Below, one piece after another: positions 23,438 to 34,734 of a DNA stretch of 64,000 nucleotides. The position numbers and the translations under genes are program-made. The notes beneath the pieces are model-generated. The model worked only from the letters and a program-made list of their open reading frames with translations. It made no database searches and was not told the DNA's origin. The number at the start of each line of letters is the position of its first letter. Position 1 is the stretch's first letter. This DNA is from Delphinus delphis (lineage: Eukaryota; Chordata; Mammalia; Artiodactyla; Delphinidae): contig NC_082687.1 in the NCBI RefSeq assembly GCF_949987515.2, positions 116,913,838 to 116,977,837 on the forward strand, written 5' to 3'.

Positions 23438-25098
23438 CTTATTTAAGGAATTTTTGGTTTCTTTGCTGCCTGATTGTACTTGGCCAAGCACTAAGATTGG
23501 AACAGGGATGGTCTTGTTTTGTCCATGTTGACAATAATAATATCTCAGTATCTATAGAATTACGGGAAACAATGAGAATTTACCTTTTGGACTGAACCAA
23601 ATACCACACCTGAAAAGACTCAGTTGCAGAGCTGATCTGGTTCACTGTGAGCAGAAGGCAATGGCATGGGACTTCCCTGGTGGCGCAGTGGTTAAGAATC
23701 TGCCTGCCAATGCAGAGACATGGGTTTGAGCCCTGGTCTGGGAAGATGCCGTGGAGCAACTAAGCCCATGCGCCACAACTACTGAGCCTGTGCTCTAGAG
23801 CCCGTGAGCCACAACTACTGAACCTCCGCTCTAGGGCCTGTGGGCCACAACTACTGAGCCTGTGCTCTAGGGCCCATGTGCCACAACTACTGAATCTGTG
23901 CTCTAGAGCCCGCAAGCCACAACTACTGAGACCATGTGCCACAACTACTGAAGCCCATGTGCCTAGAGCCCGTGCTCCACAAGAGAAGCCACCGCAGTGA
24001 GCAGCCCGTGCACTGCAACCAAGAGTAGGCCCCGCTAACCGCAGCTAGAGAAAAGCCCACGTGCAGCAATGAAGACCCAATGCAGCCAAAAATAAATGAA
24101 TAAATTTATTTAAAAAAAAAAAGAATGCAATGGCATGACTTCTTATCATAACCTTGGAAATTTGCTTTGGGTTTGTCACTATGAGATCAACTCCTACCAC
24201 CTGGAAAACTGTATGCTGGGGAACTTCTTTCAAGTTTCCCAGTCATCCTTGTCAAAAGGATGTTAAATACATAACAGCACTACACCACCAAATCATCCTT
24301 GATGAAAAACTTGTACATGTTTGATAACTAGTCAGATATGATATGCCAGCTAGAGTTAACAGAGGACTTGAAATCCAGGTGCTATTTCCAGCCCTGGAAG
24401 AACCAGAGGTACTTTCATCAATGTCAACGACTTTATCCATGTATGCAGTCTTTCCAATGATATTCTTTAGCAGCTCCAGGGCTTCACCATTCTCTAGGAC
24501 ATTTAGAGAAAAACCCCTATGCCCCGAATTGGCAGCATCTTTCCTTATTCCTCCTTGATGACATTCTTTTGCTTTGTTAGACCTCAGCTCTGGTGCATGT
24601 GGATTATCTGAAGTTTGCAGCACCGATAGGGAAGGATTATGAAATGCTGCATTGTGAGCTTGTTGCTGGTGTAAGATCCATTCTTGAGCACACTGAAAAC
24701 TGGAACTGACTAGATGACATCTGAATGGCCAGATAAGTTGGTAATGAGATAGGAGAGGGAGCCCCTTTTTCAGCAGTTTCAGCCTTGACAGCAAGGGGAA
24801 TGCCTAGTTTGACAATTTTTCTATTTAAATTCCTTCTCAGTGCCAATTTGTCATCAGTTTGTCAATCTCCTATTCATAACACTCAGTCCCTTGTTTACTA
24901 GGCAGTCCCAATAGTTTCATTGATGTGTTTGACAGCTTTTGTGGCACTTTTCCTCATTGTTTCCCAGAACTTGAGGGCCTTATATACACTGATGGACATG
25001 CTATTAGAAGAGTTCTGAAGAGAAATTTTCTGATGTAAAGCTTAACCTCAACACCAAGCTTTCTAGGAAGCTTTGGCAATGATCTTGAAAACAGATAT
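23438..25098 (-). pseudogene. Alpha-enolase (ENO1-like) processed pseudogene
   Basis: Read on the minus strand, the region follows enolase from its N-terminus to near its C-terminus with no introns. The start codon equivalent at 25096-25098 is ATA instead of ATG, followed by a SxxKIxAK-like start and VEVKLYI. Further on come an AVEKGVPL-like stretch, ENGEALELLKNIIGK, DKVV, HLDFKS, YKFFIKDD, PFDKDDW, QVVGVDLIVTNPKQISK, LLLTVNQI, TESFQ, and a final LAKYNQ before decay. Many stops and frame changes are present, and a block near the C-terminus is deleted. A CHR SINE at 23669-24126 splits the copy between the VTNPK and LLLTVNQI regions. It lies within antisense L1, consistent with L1-driven retroposition. 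ENO1 is favoured over ENO2 or ENO3 by the DDWxTxKKF segment, but the assignment is by memory. The 3' limit is approximate, and there is no prospect of enolase activity. Confidence 0.88.
23669..24126 (+). mobile_element. CHR-type SINE with expanded internal 36-bp repeats
   Basis: Head gacttccctggtggcgcagt, tail aaataaatgaataaatttat plus poly(A). It inserted into the enolase pseudogene with an 11-bp duplication gcaatggcatg at 23658-23668 and 24127-24137. The middle carries five to six copies of a unit of about 36 bp (gccacaactactgagcctgt followed by gctctagagcc), where the copy at 6241 has two. In one minus-strand frame this appears as a 12-residue periodic peptide, which is an artefact. Confidence 0.93.
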
Positions 25099-25588
25099 GG
25101 TGAAGATCTGGCTGTAGGTTCTTGATGTCCAGTAATGAGGGAGGACAGTGCTGCCGATGCCAATGAGGATACAAAGCTCACCCATGTATCTCTCTGAGAA
25201 AAAAAAAAAAGTCTCTTTTAGGAAATATATTTTTTTTTTTCAGAAATTGTTATATTTTTAATCCAATCTGAACATTTCTGCCTTGTAATCTGTAAATTTA
25301 ACCCACTGACATTGATTTAAATTATTGTAATATTTGGAATCTTTTCTGATCCCTTACTTAGAGTTTTGCAATTGCCATATCCTTTTCTTCCTTTCCTACT
25401 TCCTGTAGGATAATGCATATTATCTTTTGCTAATTTAAAAGTTATGTATTGTGTTATTTTTGTTCTTTATTATCTCTTCCTAAAACCCAAAGGGTTAGAA
25501 TCAATTTCTCCTATAAATTGGTTAAGCTTATCAACAAATATGTCTTGCCTCAAACAAGATAAGGACCTTAGCATCAGCCCATTTCTTT

Positions 25589-25808
25589 TCTTTTTTTTTT
25601 TTCTTTTTCTTTTTTGCGGTACACGGGCCTCTCACTGTTGTGGCCTCTCACGTTGTGGAGCACAGGCTCCGGACACGCAGGCTCAGCGGCCATGGCTCAC
25701 GGGCCCAGCCGCTCCACGGCATGTGGGATCGTCCTGGACCGGGGCACGAACCCGTGTCCCCTGCATCGGCAGGTGGACTCTCAACCACTGCGCCACCAGG
25801 GAAGCCCC
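25589..25808 (-). mobile_element. CHR-type SINE, short form, with TSD
   Basis: Perfect 15-bp duplication tcagcccatttcttt at 25574-25588 and 25811-25825, with two bases of slack at the head. The long open frames crossing it come from the SINE. Confidence 0.94.
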
Positions 25809-26112
25809 AGTCAGCCCATTTCTTTCTGTTCTGGCCCAGCCCTTCACCAGGCCATATTGGTGCCATCTAGCACTTTTGTTCCAAATTGGTATGAATATCT
25901 TTTAAGTGTTTATTTTGTGTTCTTTTCCTTGAGTCAATGCTTAATTAACTTACTGTTCACCTTTAAATATAAATATATAGTTGTTTTCTCTAGGATTTAT
26001 TTCTCTCTTGATGGAGTATTTCTTCCAAGAGTGCTCTCAAAGAAGAATTTTGAGGGATAAACTTTTGCCTCCTTGTATTATCAAGCCCTTACACACAAAT
26101 GTAGTTTACCTA

Positions 26113-26203
26113 CATTGTACAGCAGAAAGTAACATAACATGGTAAAGCAATTATACCCCAATAAAGATTTAAAAAAAAAATCTCGGGAAAAAACAAACAA
26201 ACA
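26113..26203 (+). mobile_element. Very short 5'-truncated L1 tail, with TSD
   Basis: Only about 90 bp of L1 3' end is present (ggtaaagcaattatacccca, ataaagattt, poly(A)). It is flanked by aaatgtagtttaccta at 26097-26112 and 26204-26219, a perfect 16-bp duplication. Confidence 0.9.
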
Positions 26204-26399
26204 AAATGTAGTTTACCTAGAAGTGAAAATCTAGGTTAAAGGTTGTTTTGCTAAAATCCTTTGAAAGAAAATATTACTACATTATCTTCCTGCATCTAGA
26301 GTTGATAATGAAAGGCTGATGTCAATCTGATTTTTGTTTCTTTATAGGTGATATGCATTGTCTCTCAGAAATCTTCTAAAATGTTTTCTTTGTCTTTGA

Positions 26400-27216
26400 T
26401 GTTGCAATGTGGACTGACCACTCCCATTGCCACACTTTCCATGATCTACCAGGCAATCCTAACCCTTAGGAGACCTTCTAACACCTTTACCAACCTGGGC
26501 ACTGCTCTTTCCAGCAACTGTTTCCTTCAGCTGTAATTATCTGGCCGAAGAGTTGGGGTGAAGGGGATGAAGGGGTAGAATGAATGCTCAGGGCATAGCC
26601 AGCTTTCCTGCATTAGCTGTTATATGCTACCATGTCATTACCCTGGGCTGGCACTGAGCTGATGCCACTGTTTTTAGGCCCTGAAGAGGCAATGGGATGG
26701 GGAATAATTGGCCAGAACAATGTAAGAGAGAGAAAAGGGCAACTTTTCCTCCAACCAAACTTCCATTCCTAATGCCTAGCTCTCTTCATTGTAGGTCACC
26801 ATTCTCTGTCATCACCTCCTTCCTCTTCCAGGCACATACACACAGCCTTTGTATCTCAAAAGAGGTAGACACAACCTTAGAATAAAACTTTTATAAATAT
26901 CCTCAGATGATTCTGAGACACAGAGAAGTATTTAAACCTTTGGAGCATGGATCAAATTTACTTGCTTATGATTAAGCAAGTAATAATTGGGCTAGAGAGA
27001 GTGAGAGAATGCAGGCACAGGAGTATCTGAGACTGAAAGAAAATAAAATCAAGAGAGAGAGCAAGGTAGACCAAAATTCTGGGCAGGAAGTTTCCCAGAA
27101 TGAGGTCCAAAGCATGTACCACTTGTGTATCCACTAGCTACTTTTATGGTGAAAGCAGGTGGACTTGCTGGGTCTACTTCCTTGAAGAACTGTAAAATTC
27201 TTGAGAAGGGCAATAG
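26400..27216. other. Intergenic stretch, nothing recognised
   Basis: No gene or repeat assigned. The small frames at 26348-26536 and 26697-26885 have no recognisable product. Confidence 0.45.
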
Positions 27217-27233
27217 CTGGCTTAGCTACTTTT

Positions 27234-27448
27234 TTTTTTTTTTTTTTTTTTTTTTTGCGGTACGCGGGCCTCTCACTGCTGTGGCCTCTCCCGTTGCGGA
27301 GCACAGGCTCCGGACGCGCAGGCTCAGCGGCCATGGCTCACGGGCCCAGCCGCTCCGCGGCATGTGGGATCTTCCCGGACCGGGGCATGAACCCGTGTCC
27401 CCTGCATCGGCAGGCTGACTCTCAACCACTGCACCACCAGGGAAGCCC
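27234..27448 (-). mobile_element. CHR-type SINE, short form, with TSD
   Basis: Perfect 17-bp duplication ctggcttagctactttt at 27217-27233 and 27449-27465. The long uninterrupted T-run and near-consensus body mark it as one of the youngest-looking copies. Confidence 0.96.
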
Positions 27449-27465
27449 CTGGCTTAGCTACTTTT

Positions 27466-30055
27466 GGTAGCTGTTCCCTGGCTCAGGTGTAAGGTCCCTA
27501 AATCATTAGAGAACAGGATCTAACCTTTAACCTCTCAGCCAGAGTGTCAGATGGAAAGAAACTCTCAAAATAAAACGAAGAGTGGAATAACGTCATTTTG
27601 AGGAGAGTTACATTATGTCCTAATGGCACAGACAGATGAGGAGCAGGGTGTTTCTTCAATTCAGGGAAGAACAGATGATCAGAGATCTGGTGATATAGGA
27701 CCCAAGAGGCCATTATCAGCAGCAGAAAGGGAGACTGCTAAGAGAGGACTAAGAAAACTCAGACTGTAAATAGATCTAAGAGACATTTTGGGCACTTCTC
27801 GATCCTGAACAAAAGATTTAGGAGTTAGGTTCCCGTGATTCTGCCGGTAGAATTGAATCAGAGAATTATTCTATTATTACTATTACTGTGACTGTACTTA
27901 GCCACTAACACTGTTCTAACTTCTCTCCTCTCCCACCAATCTACTTCTATCTTTCAGTTGAGAGAGACTCACAGAATTTCTGATTAAATTAATGATATTC
28001 AGTATTTGTCATTTTACTGTGCGACCTATTTAACTACCCATCTATATAGAGAGATTATTTAACTATTATCTAGCCATAAGAAAATTCACCAAAAATAAAT
28101 ATGTTTTAAAACAATGAAAGAATTATTCAATAATGAAAAGTAGTCAAATAAAGATAAAGGAATAAAAAGCTCTCATCACATCACTCTTCAGTGGTATGCT
28201 AAAGGGTGGCATAATTTCTATTCATTTTTCAAGCCATTCTCCAAAAAGTTATTATTACTCTTTGATATGAAAAATTCATTGCTATGATTTCAGATTTCAC
28301 ATAGCAACTAGGCTTTAAAAATGATCACATGTCAAGTTTCCATGCAGTATGAAGAAAAATATCCATAGTTATCTTAAAAGAATATTAAAGTTTTAAAGGC
28401 TTAAACCCTTTCCAAATATCTGCATGAGGCCAGATTTTCTTCATATGCTTTAGCCAAAACAACATATGACAGCAAAATTAATGCAGGAAAAAATATAAGA
28501 ATCCAGCCATTCTTTAAGTCAGACATTGAACAATTTTTTTATAATGTAAAACAATGCCACTCTTCTCAAAAAAAATCTTTTGTTTTGGAAAATATAGTTA
28601 TTTTTCATAAAATATATTGTTTATGCTAACATATAGTGAAATAGTTATTTAAAAATTCTTAAGTTTTTCTCAGTCTTAATTTCTAATATCGTAAATAATG
28701 ATTGATAAATCCTCACAAACATAAATTGAGCTCGTTAAGGTCCTCAGTTTTAAGAGAGTAAAGGGGTCCTTGACCAAAATCTTTGAGAACCACTGAATTA
28801 TTTCATTCCCTTTGAATTACAGTTGAGGAACCTGGGATACAAAATGGTTAGATCACTTGATCCAAGTCATAAAGCTAGTTCATCTTCATGGCTCCAGAAT
28901 TTTAAAAGCCTACTTTATAATTTATAAATAAAAATTCTACTTTTATAAATTAAATTACATTTGTTATTTTGCTGAATTCTATTACAATATTACTGCTGGT
29001 TATATTAAGGTGACTAAAAGACTTGACATTTTAAAATTCTTTTAAAAATTCTACACAATGCATTTTATGAAACTGTAGAGTATATTTCAAGTTTCAGCTT
29101 CTTTGAAAATCCTTTCAGAATCAGACTTACATCTTGGATAAGTTGACAGTTTTTTTTCTATCCCTGTGTTCTATTATTGTGTTGAGTTCCACAGGGTTTC
29201 AAGTAAATGAATACTAATAATATCAGAAAGTTTTTTCATTTCAAAATAAGGAGTGTGTCTTCAATGTTCTAATTATGTAATAAACACACACATAAACTTT
29301 ATAAAATTATAAGTTTATAAGATATATTTCACTGATTTTCTACTAAAGTTTTGAGGCTATCCTGAGATATCTGAGTCTTATTCTAAAAACACAATTTAAA
29401 ATGATCCGAGACAATTTTTCAGGCTAGCTAAATTCCAAATTTATCGTTAGATTTAGTTGCAACACAATCCCCAAAATTAATTTACCAGACGTAACATAAT
29501 CCCACTAGTATCTCTAAGAATGTCGCCTGCTTTGTGGCATAACTCTTTTGATGCCATTGTGTAATAAATGTCCTGTTCCACACAAATATAGACACAAAAT
29601 CATACAGTACTTGGAATAAATAGAAACTGTTTTACATAGCATCTTGATGAGGTAAGCTTGTGTTATATCCTTTTAACACAGCAAGACACTAAGCAGTAAA
29701 GACCTGTTCAGACTTGCCTAGCTTAAATCATAGAATTACTGGTGAAGTCAAAGGATAAAAATTTCCATGGTTTCTGAAACTTGTGAAACACAATAACAGT
29801 ATCCTGTCTTGCAGTTAGAATCAAGATATGTTTGAGTTATATATTGTTCTACATTTTTAATTTACTTCATGAAACATGAATAAAGGACATGACTTAGTGG
29901 TAGATAGCATGAGTTGAAATTATCAGAAACCAGAACTCACCATCTTTGTTTCTGTAATTAATTAGAAACATTATATTATAAATAGTTCCTTCTGAGGACA
30001 TACTGAATCTACCAATAGTTGAATACTCAAAAAGAAAATGGAAATATTAAACATT
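27466..30055. other. AT-rich intergenic stretch, little recognised
   Basis: Faint MIR-like pieces occur around 28800-28900 (gttgaggaacctgggatac) and 29640-29750. Otherwise there is no gene or nameable repeat. The 50-bp segment at 29222-29271 recurs downstream and is listed separately. Confidence 0.4.
29222..29271 (+). repeat. 50-bp dispersed duplicate, copy 1
   Basis: Begins atcagaaagttttttcattt. It matches 31173-31222 at 47 of 50 positions in the same orientation, 1.95 kb away. No repeat family is apparent. Confidence 0.8.
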
Positions 30056-30789
30056 TAATAAATAGTATTTGAATGACCCCTATGTGCTTGGTGTTTGAGA
30101 TGTGGTGAATATGAAAGGGAAGGCCACTGCTCTGATAAAGGTGGGCCAACTGCCCACCTTTAAGTGGGGGTAGATGAAGTAAACAAATAACTTCACCTGG
30201 TCAAGTGCAAAAAGATAATAATAGTGAAACAGAGTAATAACACAAAGTGATAAAAGAAACACAGGCTTCATTCAATGAGGCCATCAGTGAAGGCACCTTG
30301 GAGCAGTTGACCGTGGAGAGACCTAATGAGGAAAAGCTAGTCCTACAAACATTGGAAGAGGGACCTGTAGATGCTGGGGCCAAAAGTAGGATGAAGCTTG
30401 TTGTATTTGAAAGACAAACAGAAAAGAGTTTGGCTGCAGTTTAGGGCACTAGGGTGAGGTGCAGGAAGATCAGAGGTTCGTATACCGGGGTGAGGTCAGA
30501 GATGGGCAGGCCAGATGAGGTAAGTTCTCATAAGCTGTAGCAGAATTTGGATTTCACTCTAAGCCTAATGGGAAACTTTCGGAGAATTTTAAGTTAAGGA
30601 ATCACATGATCTAATTTACAGTTTTAAAATAGGGAAGGAAGGGAAGAAGGAAAATAAATTGAGTGGTGATGGTGATTTGAACCTGGGAGATAGTTGTAAA
30701 AATGGAGAAAAAGTAGACATATTTAGGTTATATTTTAGAATTGTTTCTTACAGGATGTGCCAATGATTTGGACAAGGGAAGTGAGGGAG

Positions 30790-31515
30790 AGGATGCTTAT
30801 TTCCATGCAAAAAAATGTTACCTATTACTTTATACCACAAGTACGATCCATAAAAATAAAATTTAGACTTCATCAAAATTAAAACTTTCACTTTGTGAAA
30901 GACTCTGTTAAGAGGACAAAAAGACAAGCTACAGATTGGGAGAAAAAATTTGAAAACTGTGTATGCAACAAAGGACTAATATCTAGAACATACAAAGAAC
31001 TCTTAAAACACAACAGTAAAAAGCAAACAATCCAGTTAATAAATGGGTAAGAGACATGAAGAGATATTTCACCAGAAAAGGTATGTAATGGCAAATAAAG
31101 AAATAAAATGATGTTCAACATCATTATTCATTAGGGAAGTGCAAATTAAAACCACGAGATGCTTTTAGTAACATCAGAAAGTTTTTTCATTTCAAAACAA
31201 GGAATGTGTCTGCAATGTTCTATGCTTCATCAAATTGCTATGTAAGCCACACTGTGTGTGTATGTATATAAAATATCAGAATAGGTAAAATAATAAATGC
31301 ACACAAGGATGTGGAGAAACTGGATCACTTACACATTGCTTGTGGGAATATAAAATGATACATATGCTCTGGAAAAGTCTGGCAGTTAAAAAAACAAAAC
31401 CAAAAAAGTAAACATGCAACTACCACATGACACAGTAATTGCACTCTAGGCATTTATCCCAAAGAAATGAAGATATATTCACACAGAAGTTCTCTTGGAC
31501 AGCACTGCCCCAAAC
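30790..31515 (+). mobile_element. Old L1 ORF2 3' fragment, sense
   Basis: The series cttcatcaaaattaaaactt, tattagaaca-like phrase, aaaacacaacagtaaaaagc, atgttcaacatcattattca, aatgcacacaaggatgtgga and ggcatttatcccaaagaaat is the order of the C-terminal part of L1 ORF2. It has many stops. It sits inside the ancient repeat above. Confidence 0.8.
31173..31222 (+). repeat. 50-bp dispersed duplicate, copy 2
   Basis: Near-copy of 29222-29271, placed inside the L1 fragment where L1 would normally continue after accacgagat. About 100 bp here (31165-31270) is foreign to L1, so this looks like a short templated insertion. Confidence 0.75.
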
Positions 31516-31677
31516 ATTGAGGAGACATGTAAAAATTTTGAGCAGAGTTGGAAGTGATAAAATTATAATTTTCCACAAATCTCTAGGAAGAATCTGATAG
31601 GCTGGAAACTGGTAGCGAAATTAGGATATGAATCAAGATATGTATCATCAGAAGTTGTGTTTGCAGAAATGAAGAAT

Positions 31678-31678
<1 letters not shown>

Positions 31679-31725
<47 letters not shown>
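31679..31725. repeat. (GT)n microsatellite, 47 bp
   Basis: Uninterrupted GT dinucleotides, about 23 units, and likely polymorphic. Confidence 0.97.
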
Positions 31726-31728
<3 letters not shown>

Positions 31729-32013
31729 TGAGGTTAAGGGTGGAACTACAGGCACAGAGTAGATAAGGAGGCTGAAGAAGAGGTAGAGTGCTTTTTATTT
31801 AGGAAAATGGGTGGATACTGATCCCATTCACTGAAATAGGAAACACCTTAGGAGTAGAATTAAAAAATTATTTTTGAGAAGATGGGGGTGACTGACAAAT
31901 TCAGGTTATATCCATGTTAACTTTGAGATTGTGAGGGACACTTTAGTAAGATGGACAATAGGCAGTTGGATACATAGATTTGGAAGAGTCATTCTCAAGG
32001 ATCTTAGGGGGAA

Positions 32014-32442
32014 TGTATGGTCAGGCCACTCAAGATGGCTGTTCTCTTGCTCTCTGTGTGTCCCCTGCTCAACCAGCGCCTGCTGCACCTACAGCCTACT
32101 CACATGACTGACCTTCCTTTGTACTTGCTCCAGGCCCCAGCTAGCCTTCTTATCAAAGGCGGGGAGGGGCATTCGCCTCTACTGGTTTCCCTGGTAACTA
32201 ATGAGCCCACCTGACATCTATTTCCCCTGTAACTGGTAATCTCCCTCCCTTCCCCACAGCAAAGACGGCCACCTTGTTCTGCCTGCCCTCCACTGCACCC
32301 GGTGGGGTTTTGCTCCAGGATTTTGCTTCAGACGTGTAGTCTCCCCCATGCATTGATGTCTCTGTTGCTGACTCTGGGCTCTGTCTTAGTCTTGAAGCTG
32401 GGCAAGCACAAGACTTGTAGGCCTATGGGATGCAGCTCAACA
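32014..32442. mobile_element. Solo LTR candidate of an endogenous retrovirus
   Basis: A 429-bp block starts tgtatggtcaggcc and ends gcagctcaaca, giving TG...CA ends. It is bracketed by six bases ggggaa at 32008-32013 and ggggag at 32443-32448. The inside is GC-richer than its surroundings and has no coding capacity. A 6-bp duplication would fit an ERVK-like group, but this is inference. Orientation is not settled. It inserted into the ancient repeat. Confidence 0.6.
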
Positions 32443-32448
32443 GGGGAG

Positions 32449-33450
32449 ATGCATTCATTGTTACGTGGATCTCTCATTACTTCCTTAAAATAAGCGCCTA
32501 GAAGTTAAATTGCTTTTTCAAAGAATATGAATTATATGTGGGGACTTTCTAAATTTCTTCTCCCCCTTCTCCCCACCACACACATTCCCTAGTGGTCCTT
32601 ATGTTGCTGTGATGAACAAATGTTACTGATAGGCATGTACAGTACTCCACAGGTGTGGTCTGGTATTTTAAAATTCATTGGTTGGGAGACAGATTTCAGA
32701 GTTATATCCCTTTCTTTGTGGAAACCGGGACAACCCTCTGCTGCATTCCAAAGACTTTGTAAATACTAAAGGTAGTTCACATTTGCATCTTCATCAGTAC
32801 AGGTCCCAGGCAAGAAAACAGAAATCAAGTAAGGAATTCTAAACAGACAGCATTTGTTATGGAGAAATGTTGACGGCTAAAAGAGCATAAAGGGGAAGGT
32901 GAGATTAAATCAGAAATTCCTAACTGCAGGAAGTGGCTACTAGTCCTAGAGCTGGTAGAACAGAGGGTGGAGGTGGTATTATCAGAGCCCAAGAGCAAAT
33001 GCTCTCTTGGGGATGCCACGTGAGTGTAGGGAAAGGGAAAACAGGACCACCAAGGAGGGGTTGCTGCAGCTGGTGCTGGACTTTGTAAAAGGCACAGACA
33101 CTGCCCTGAATACCAGAAACAGAGAGGAAGAGAACTAAGGAACAATAGCTTTCCCATGTTCCACCTTCTGATTTTCTGCCTGTGCAGAATTCTTACAAGA
33201 ATCTTACAGGAAGCTGTCTGACAAGGAAAGCTGGGAACTACAGTTTGCAAACTCCCAGCCCAACCATCGTCACAGAGCAGAGTTCAGGTGAGTATGGGGC
33301 TTAAATACCACTAGCACCTGCACTACACTTTACCAGGAAAAATTTTTTTTCCTCCTTTAGGTAGTAAACTCCCTAAAGAAAAACTGACTGATTTGGTTTT
33401 TGGTCTTTGATAGACTCAAGGGTCCATCAGAGTGTCTGTCATATAAAATG
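32449..33450. other. Intergenic stretch, nothing recognised
   Basis: Contains a 141-codon minus-strand open frame (32825-33250) rich in Ser, Pro and Cys with no recognisable domain. I do not support it as a gene. Confidence 0.45.
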
Positions 33451-33464
33451 CTCAATAAATTATT

Positions 33465-33679
33465 TTTTATTTTATTTATTTTTTTTGCGGTATGCGGGCC
33501 TCTCACTGTTGTGGCCTCTCCCGTTGCAGAGCACAGTCTCCAGACGCGCAGGCTCAGCGGCCATGGCTCACGGGCCCAGTCGCTCCGCGGCATGTGGGAT
33601 CTTCCCGGACCAGGGCACGAACCCATGTCCCCTGCATCGGCAGGTGGACTCTCAACCACTGCGCCACCAGGGAAGCCCT
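33465..33679 (-). mobile_element. CHR-type SINE, short form
   Basis: Complete body with head ccaccagggaagccc. The A/T-rich flanks (aataaatta and aataaattt) suggest a duplication but it is not clean. Confidence 0.92.
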
Positions 33680-34195
33680 ATAATAAATTTTTGAGTGAAC
33701 AAAATGTCTATTCACATCACTGAAATATGGTTCAAATCAGTACTCAGCTTACCTGACTGGCAGGTGATGCAGCTGACTGTTAAAGAAACACACTTTAATT
33801 CATATGTACAAATTAGTATTGTCTTTTACAGTATAGGCCCCTTGGAAGTTAACATACTTTTTCAAACAGTGCTGCCATTACTCAAGGGATTTTTAGGACT
33901 CCTCTTTTGAAATTGCCTTTCAGAGCTAGTTCTTGAGAAAGACATGACAATTAGTAAGAGCCTAGTCTGCCCACTTTTGGCCTACCCTGACCCACCTGCT
34001 TTTGATCTGGAGGATTTAATACTATTTTCAAAAATTAAATCCTCTCTCAAAGAACAGACTTGTAACTAATCTTGGTAAGTATGTGCCACAACTTCCAATT
34101 AAACTTGGGGCAACATGACGTCTTAGTCTACTTCTGCTACTTTGAATTTGGAATAAGGTGACAAATATGGTATATTTGGTAATACATATATATAT
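33680..34195. other. Intergenic stretch, nothing recognised
   Basis: No gene or repeat assigned between the SINE and the AT-rich palindrome. Confidence 0.45.
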
Positions 34196-34221
34196 ATATT
34201 TGGTATATATATACCAAATAT
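34196..34221. repeat. 26-bp perfect AT-rich palindrome
   Basis: The sequence centred between 34208 and 34209 (core ggtatatatatacc, extended on each side by atattt and aaatat) reads the same on both strands. It lies in a wider ATATAT tract and could extrude a cruciform. Confidence 0.9.
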
Positions 34222-34255
34222 GGTATATAATGGTAATAACTTAAGACTTTGGTCC

Positions 34256-34400
34256 TGGGAGGGAGGGAGGGAGGGAGACGTGAGGGGGAAGGGATATGGG
34301 AACATATGTGTGTGTGTGACTGATTCACTTTGTTATGAAGCAGAAACTAGCACACCATTGTAAAGCAATTATACTCCAATAAAGATTTAAAAAAAAAACA
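34256..34400 (+). mobile_element. 5'-truncated L1, 3' end only, with TSD
   Basis: G-rich lead (gggagggagggagggaga), then actttgttatgaagcagaaa and ccattgtaaagcaattatac with poly(A). Duplication actttggtcc at 34246-34255 and 34401-34410. Confidence 0.88.
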
Positions 34401-34449
34401 ACTTTGGTCCTTGTTGCCTTCCTATGAAGAAAGGAGAATCATCACTGAG

Positions 34450-34469
34450 CCCCCCCCCCCCCCCCCCCC
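34450..34469 (+). repeat. 20-base poly(C) run
   Basis: Twenty consecutive C residues. Such runs are rare in mammalian DNA and prone to length error in sequencing. The complementary G-run could form G-quadruplexes. Confidence 0.9.
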
Positions 34470-34734
34470 GCCACAAGCATCAGTAGGCTATTTGTTTTCA
34501 TATCTCAGTGTTATTTCCATTTAAGACAAATGCCCAAGCACAAAAAGGGCCCCCGTAGCCTCTGACCTCTAGGACATGAACCAAGACAAATTTTACTATC
34601 ACCCTCCCACCTCTCTAAAGAATCCATAAAATGCATTATGGTAAAACAGGAAACTTCTCAAGGGCTAGTGAGTTGTGGAGAAGAGCACGGGCAGATGCAG
34701 TTGCTGTTCCCTGCCTCAAGCGGAAAGTAATAAT

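Larger units (their letters stand above)
25230..26400 (-). mobile_element. Old antisense L1 continuing past the pseudogene
   Basis: gttatatttttaatccaatc, tgaacatttctgccttgtaa and cccactgacattgatttaaa match the antisense L1 ORF2 order that follows the material left of the pseudogene, suggesting that the enolase copy inserted into an L1. The right part (after about 26220) is less certain. SINE and L1-tail insertions interrupt it. Confidence 0.5.
30060..32007 (+). repeat. Ancient repeat family, copy 1 (interrupted)
   Basis: A collinear ancient repeat with the order: stock-phrase opening (gtgtttgagatgtggtgaat), tggatttcactctaagccta, gtcacatgatct-like phrase, and after an L1 interruption ggcagttggatacatagatt. 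The same order occurs at 38240-38790 and 52440-53720. I cannot name the family with confidence. The open frame at 30247-30444 is inside it. Confidence 0.5.

Noticed and set aside
24252..24794. 180-codon minus-strand open frame
   Set aside because: It is a frame-shifted remainder of the enolase pseudogene; the enolase match jumps between frames and the flanks contain stops.
32825..33250. 141-codon minus-strand open frame
   Set aside because: Low-complexity Ser/Pro/Cys composition, no start context or splice evidence, no recognisable family.
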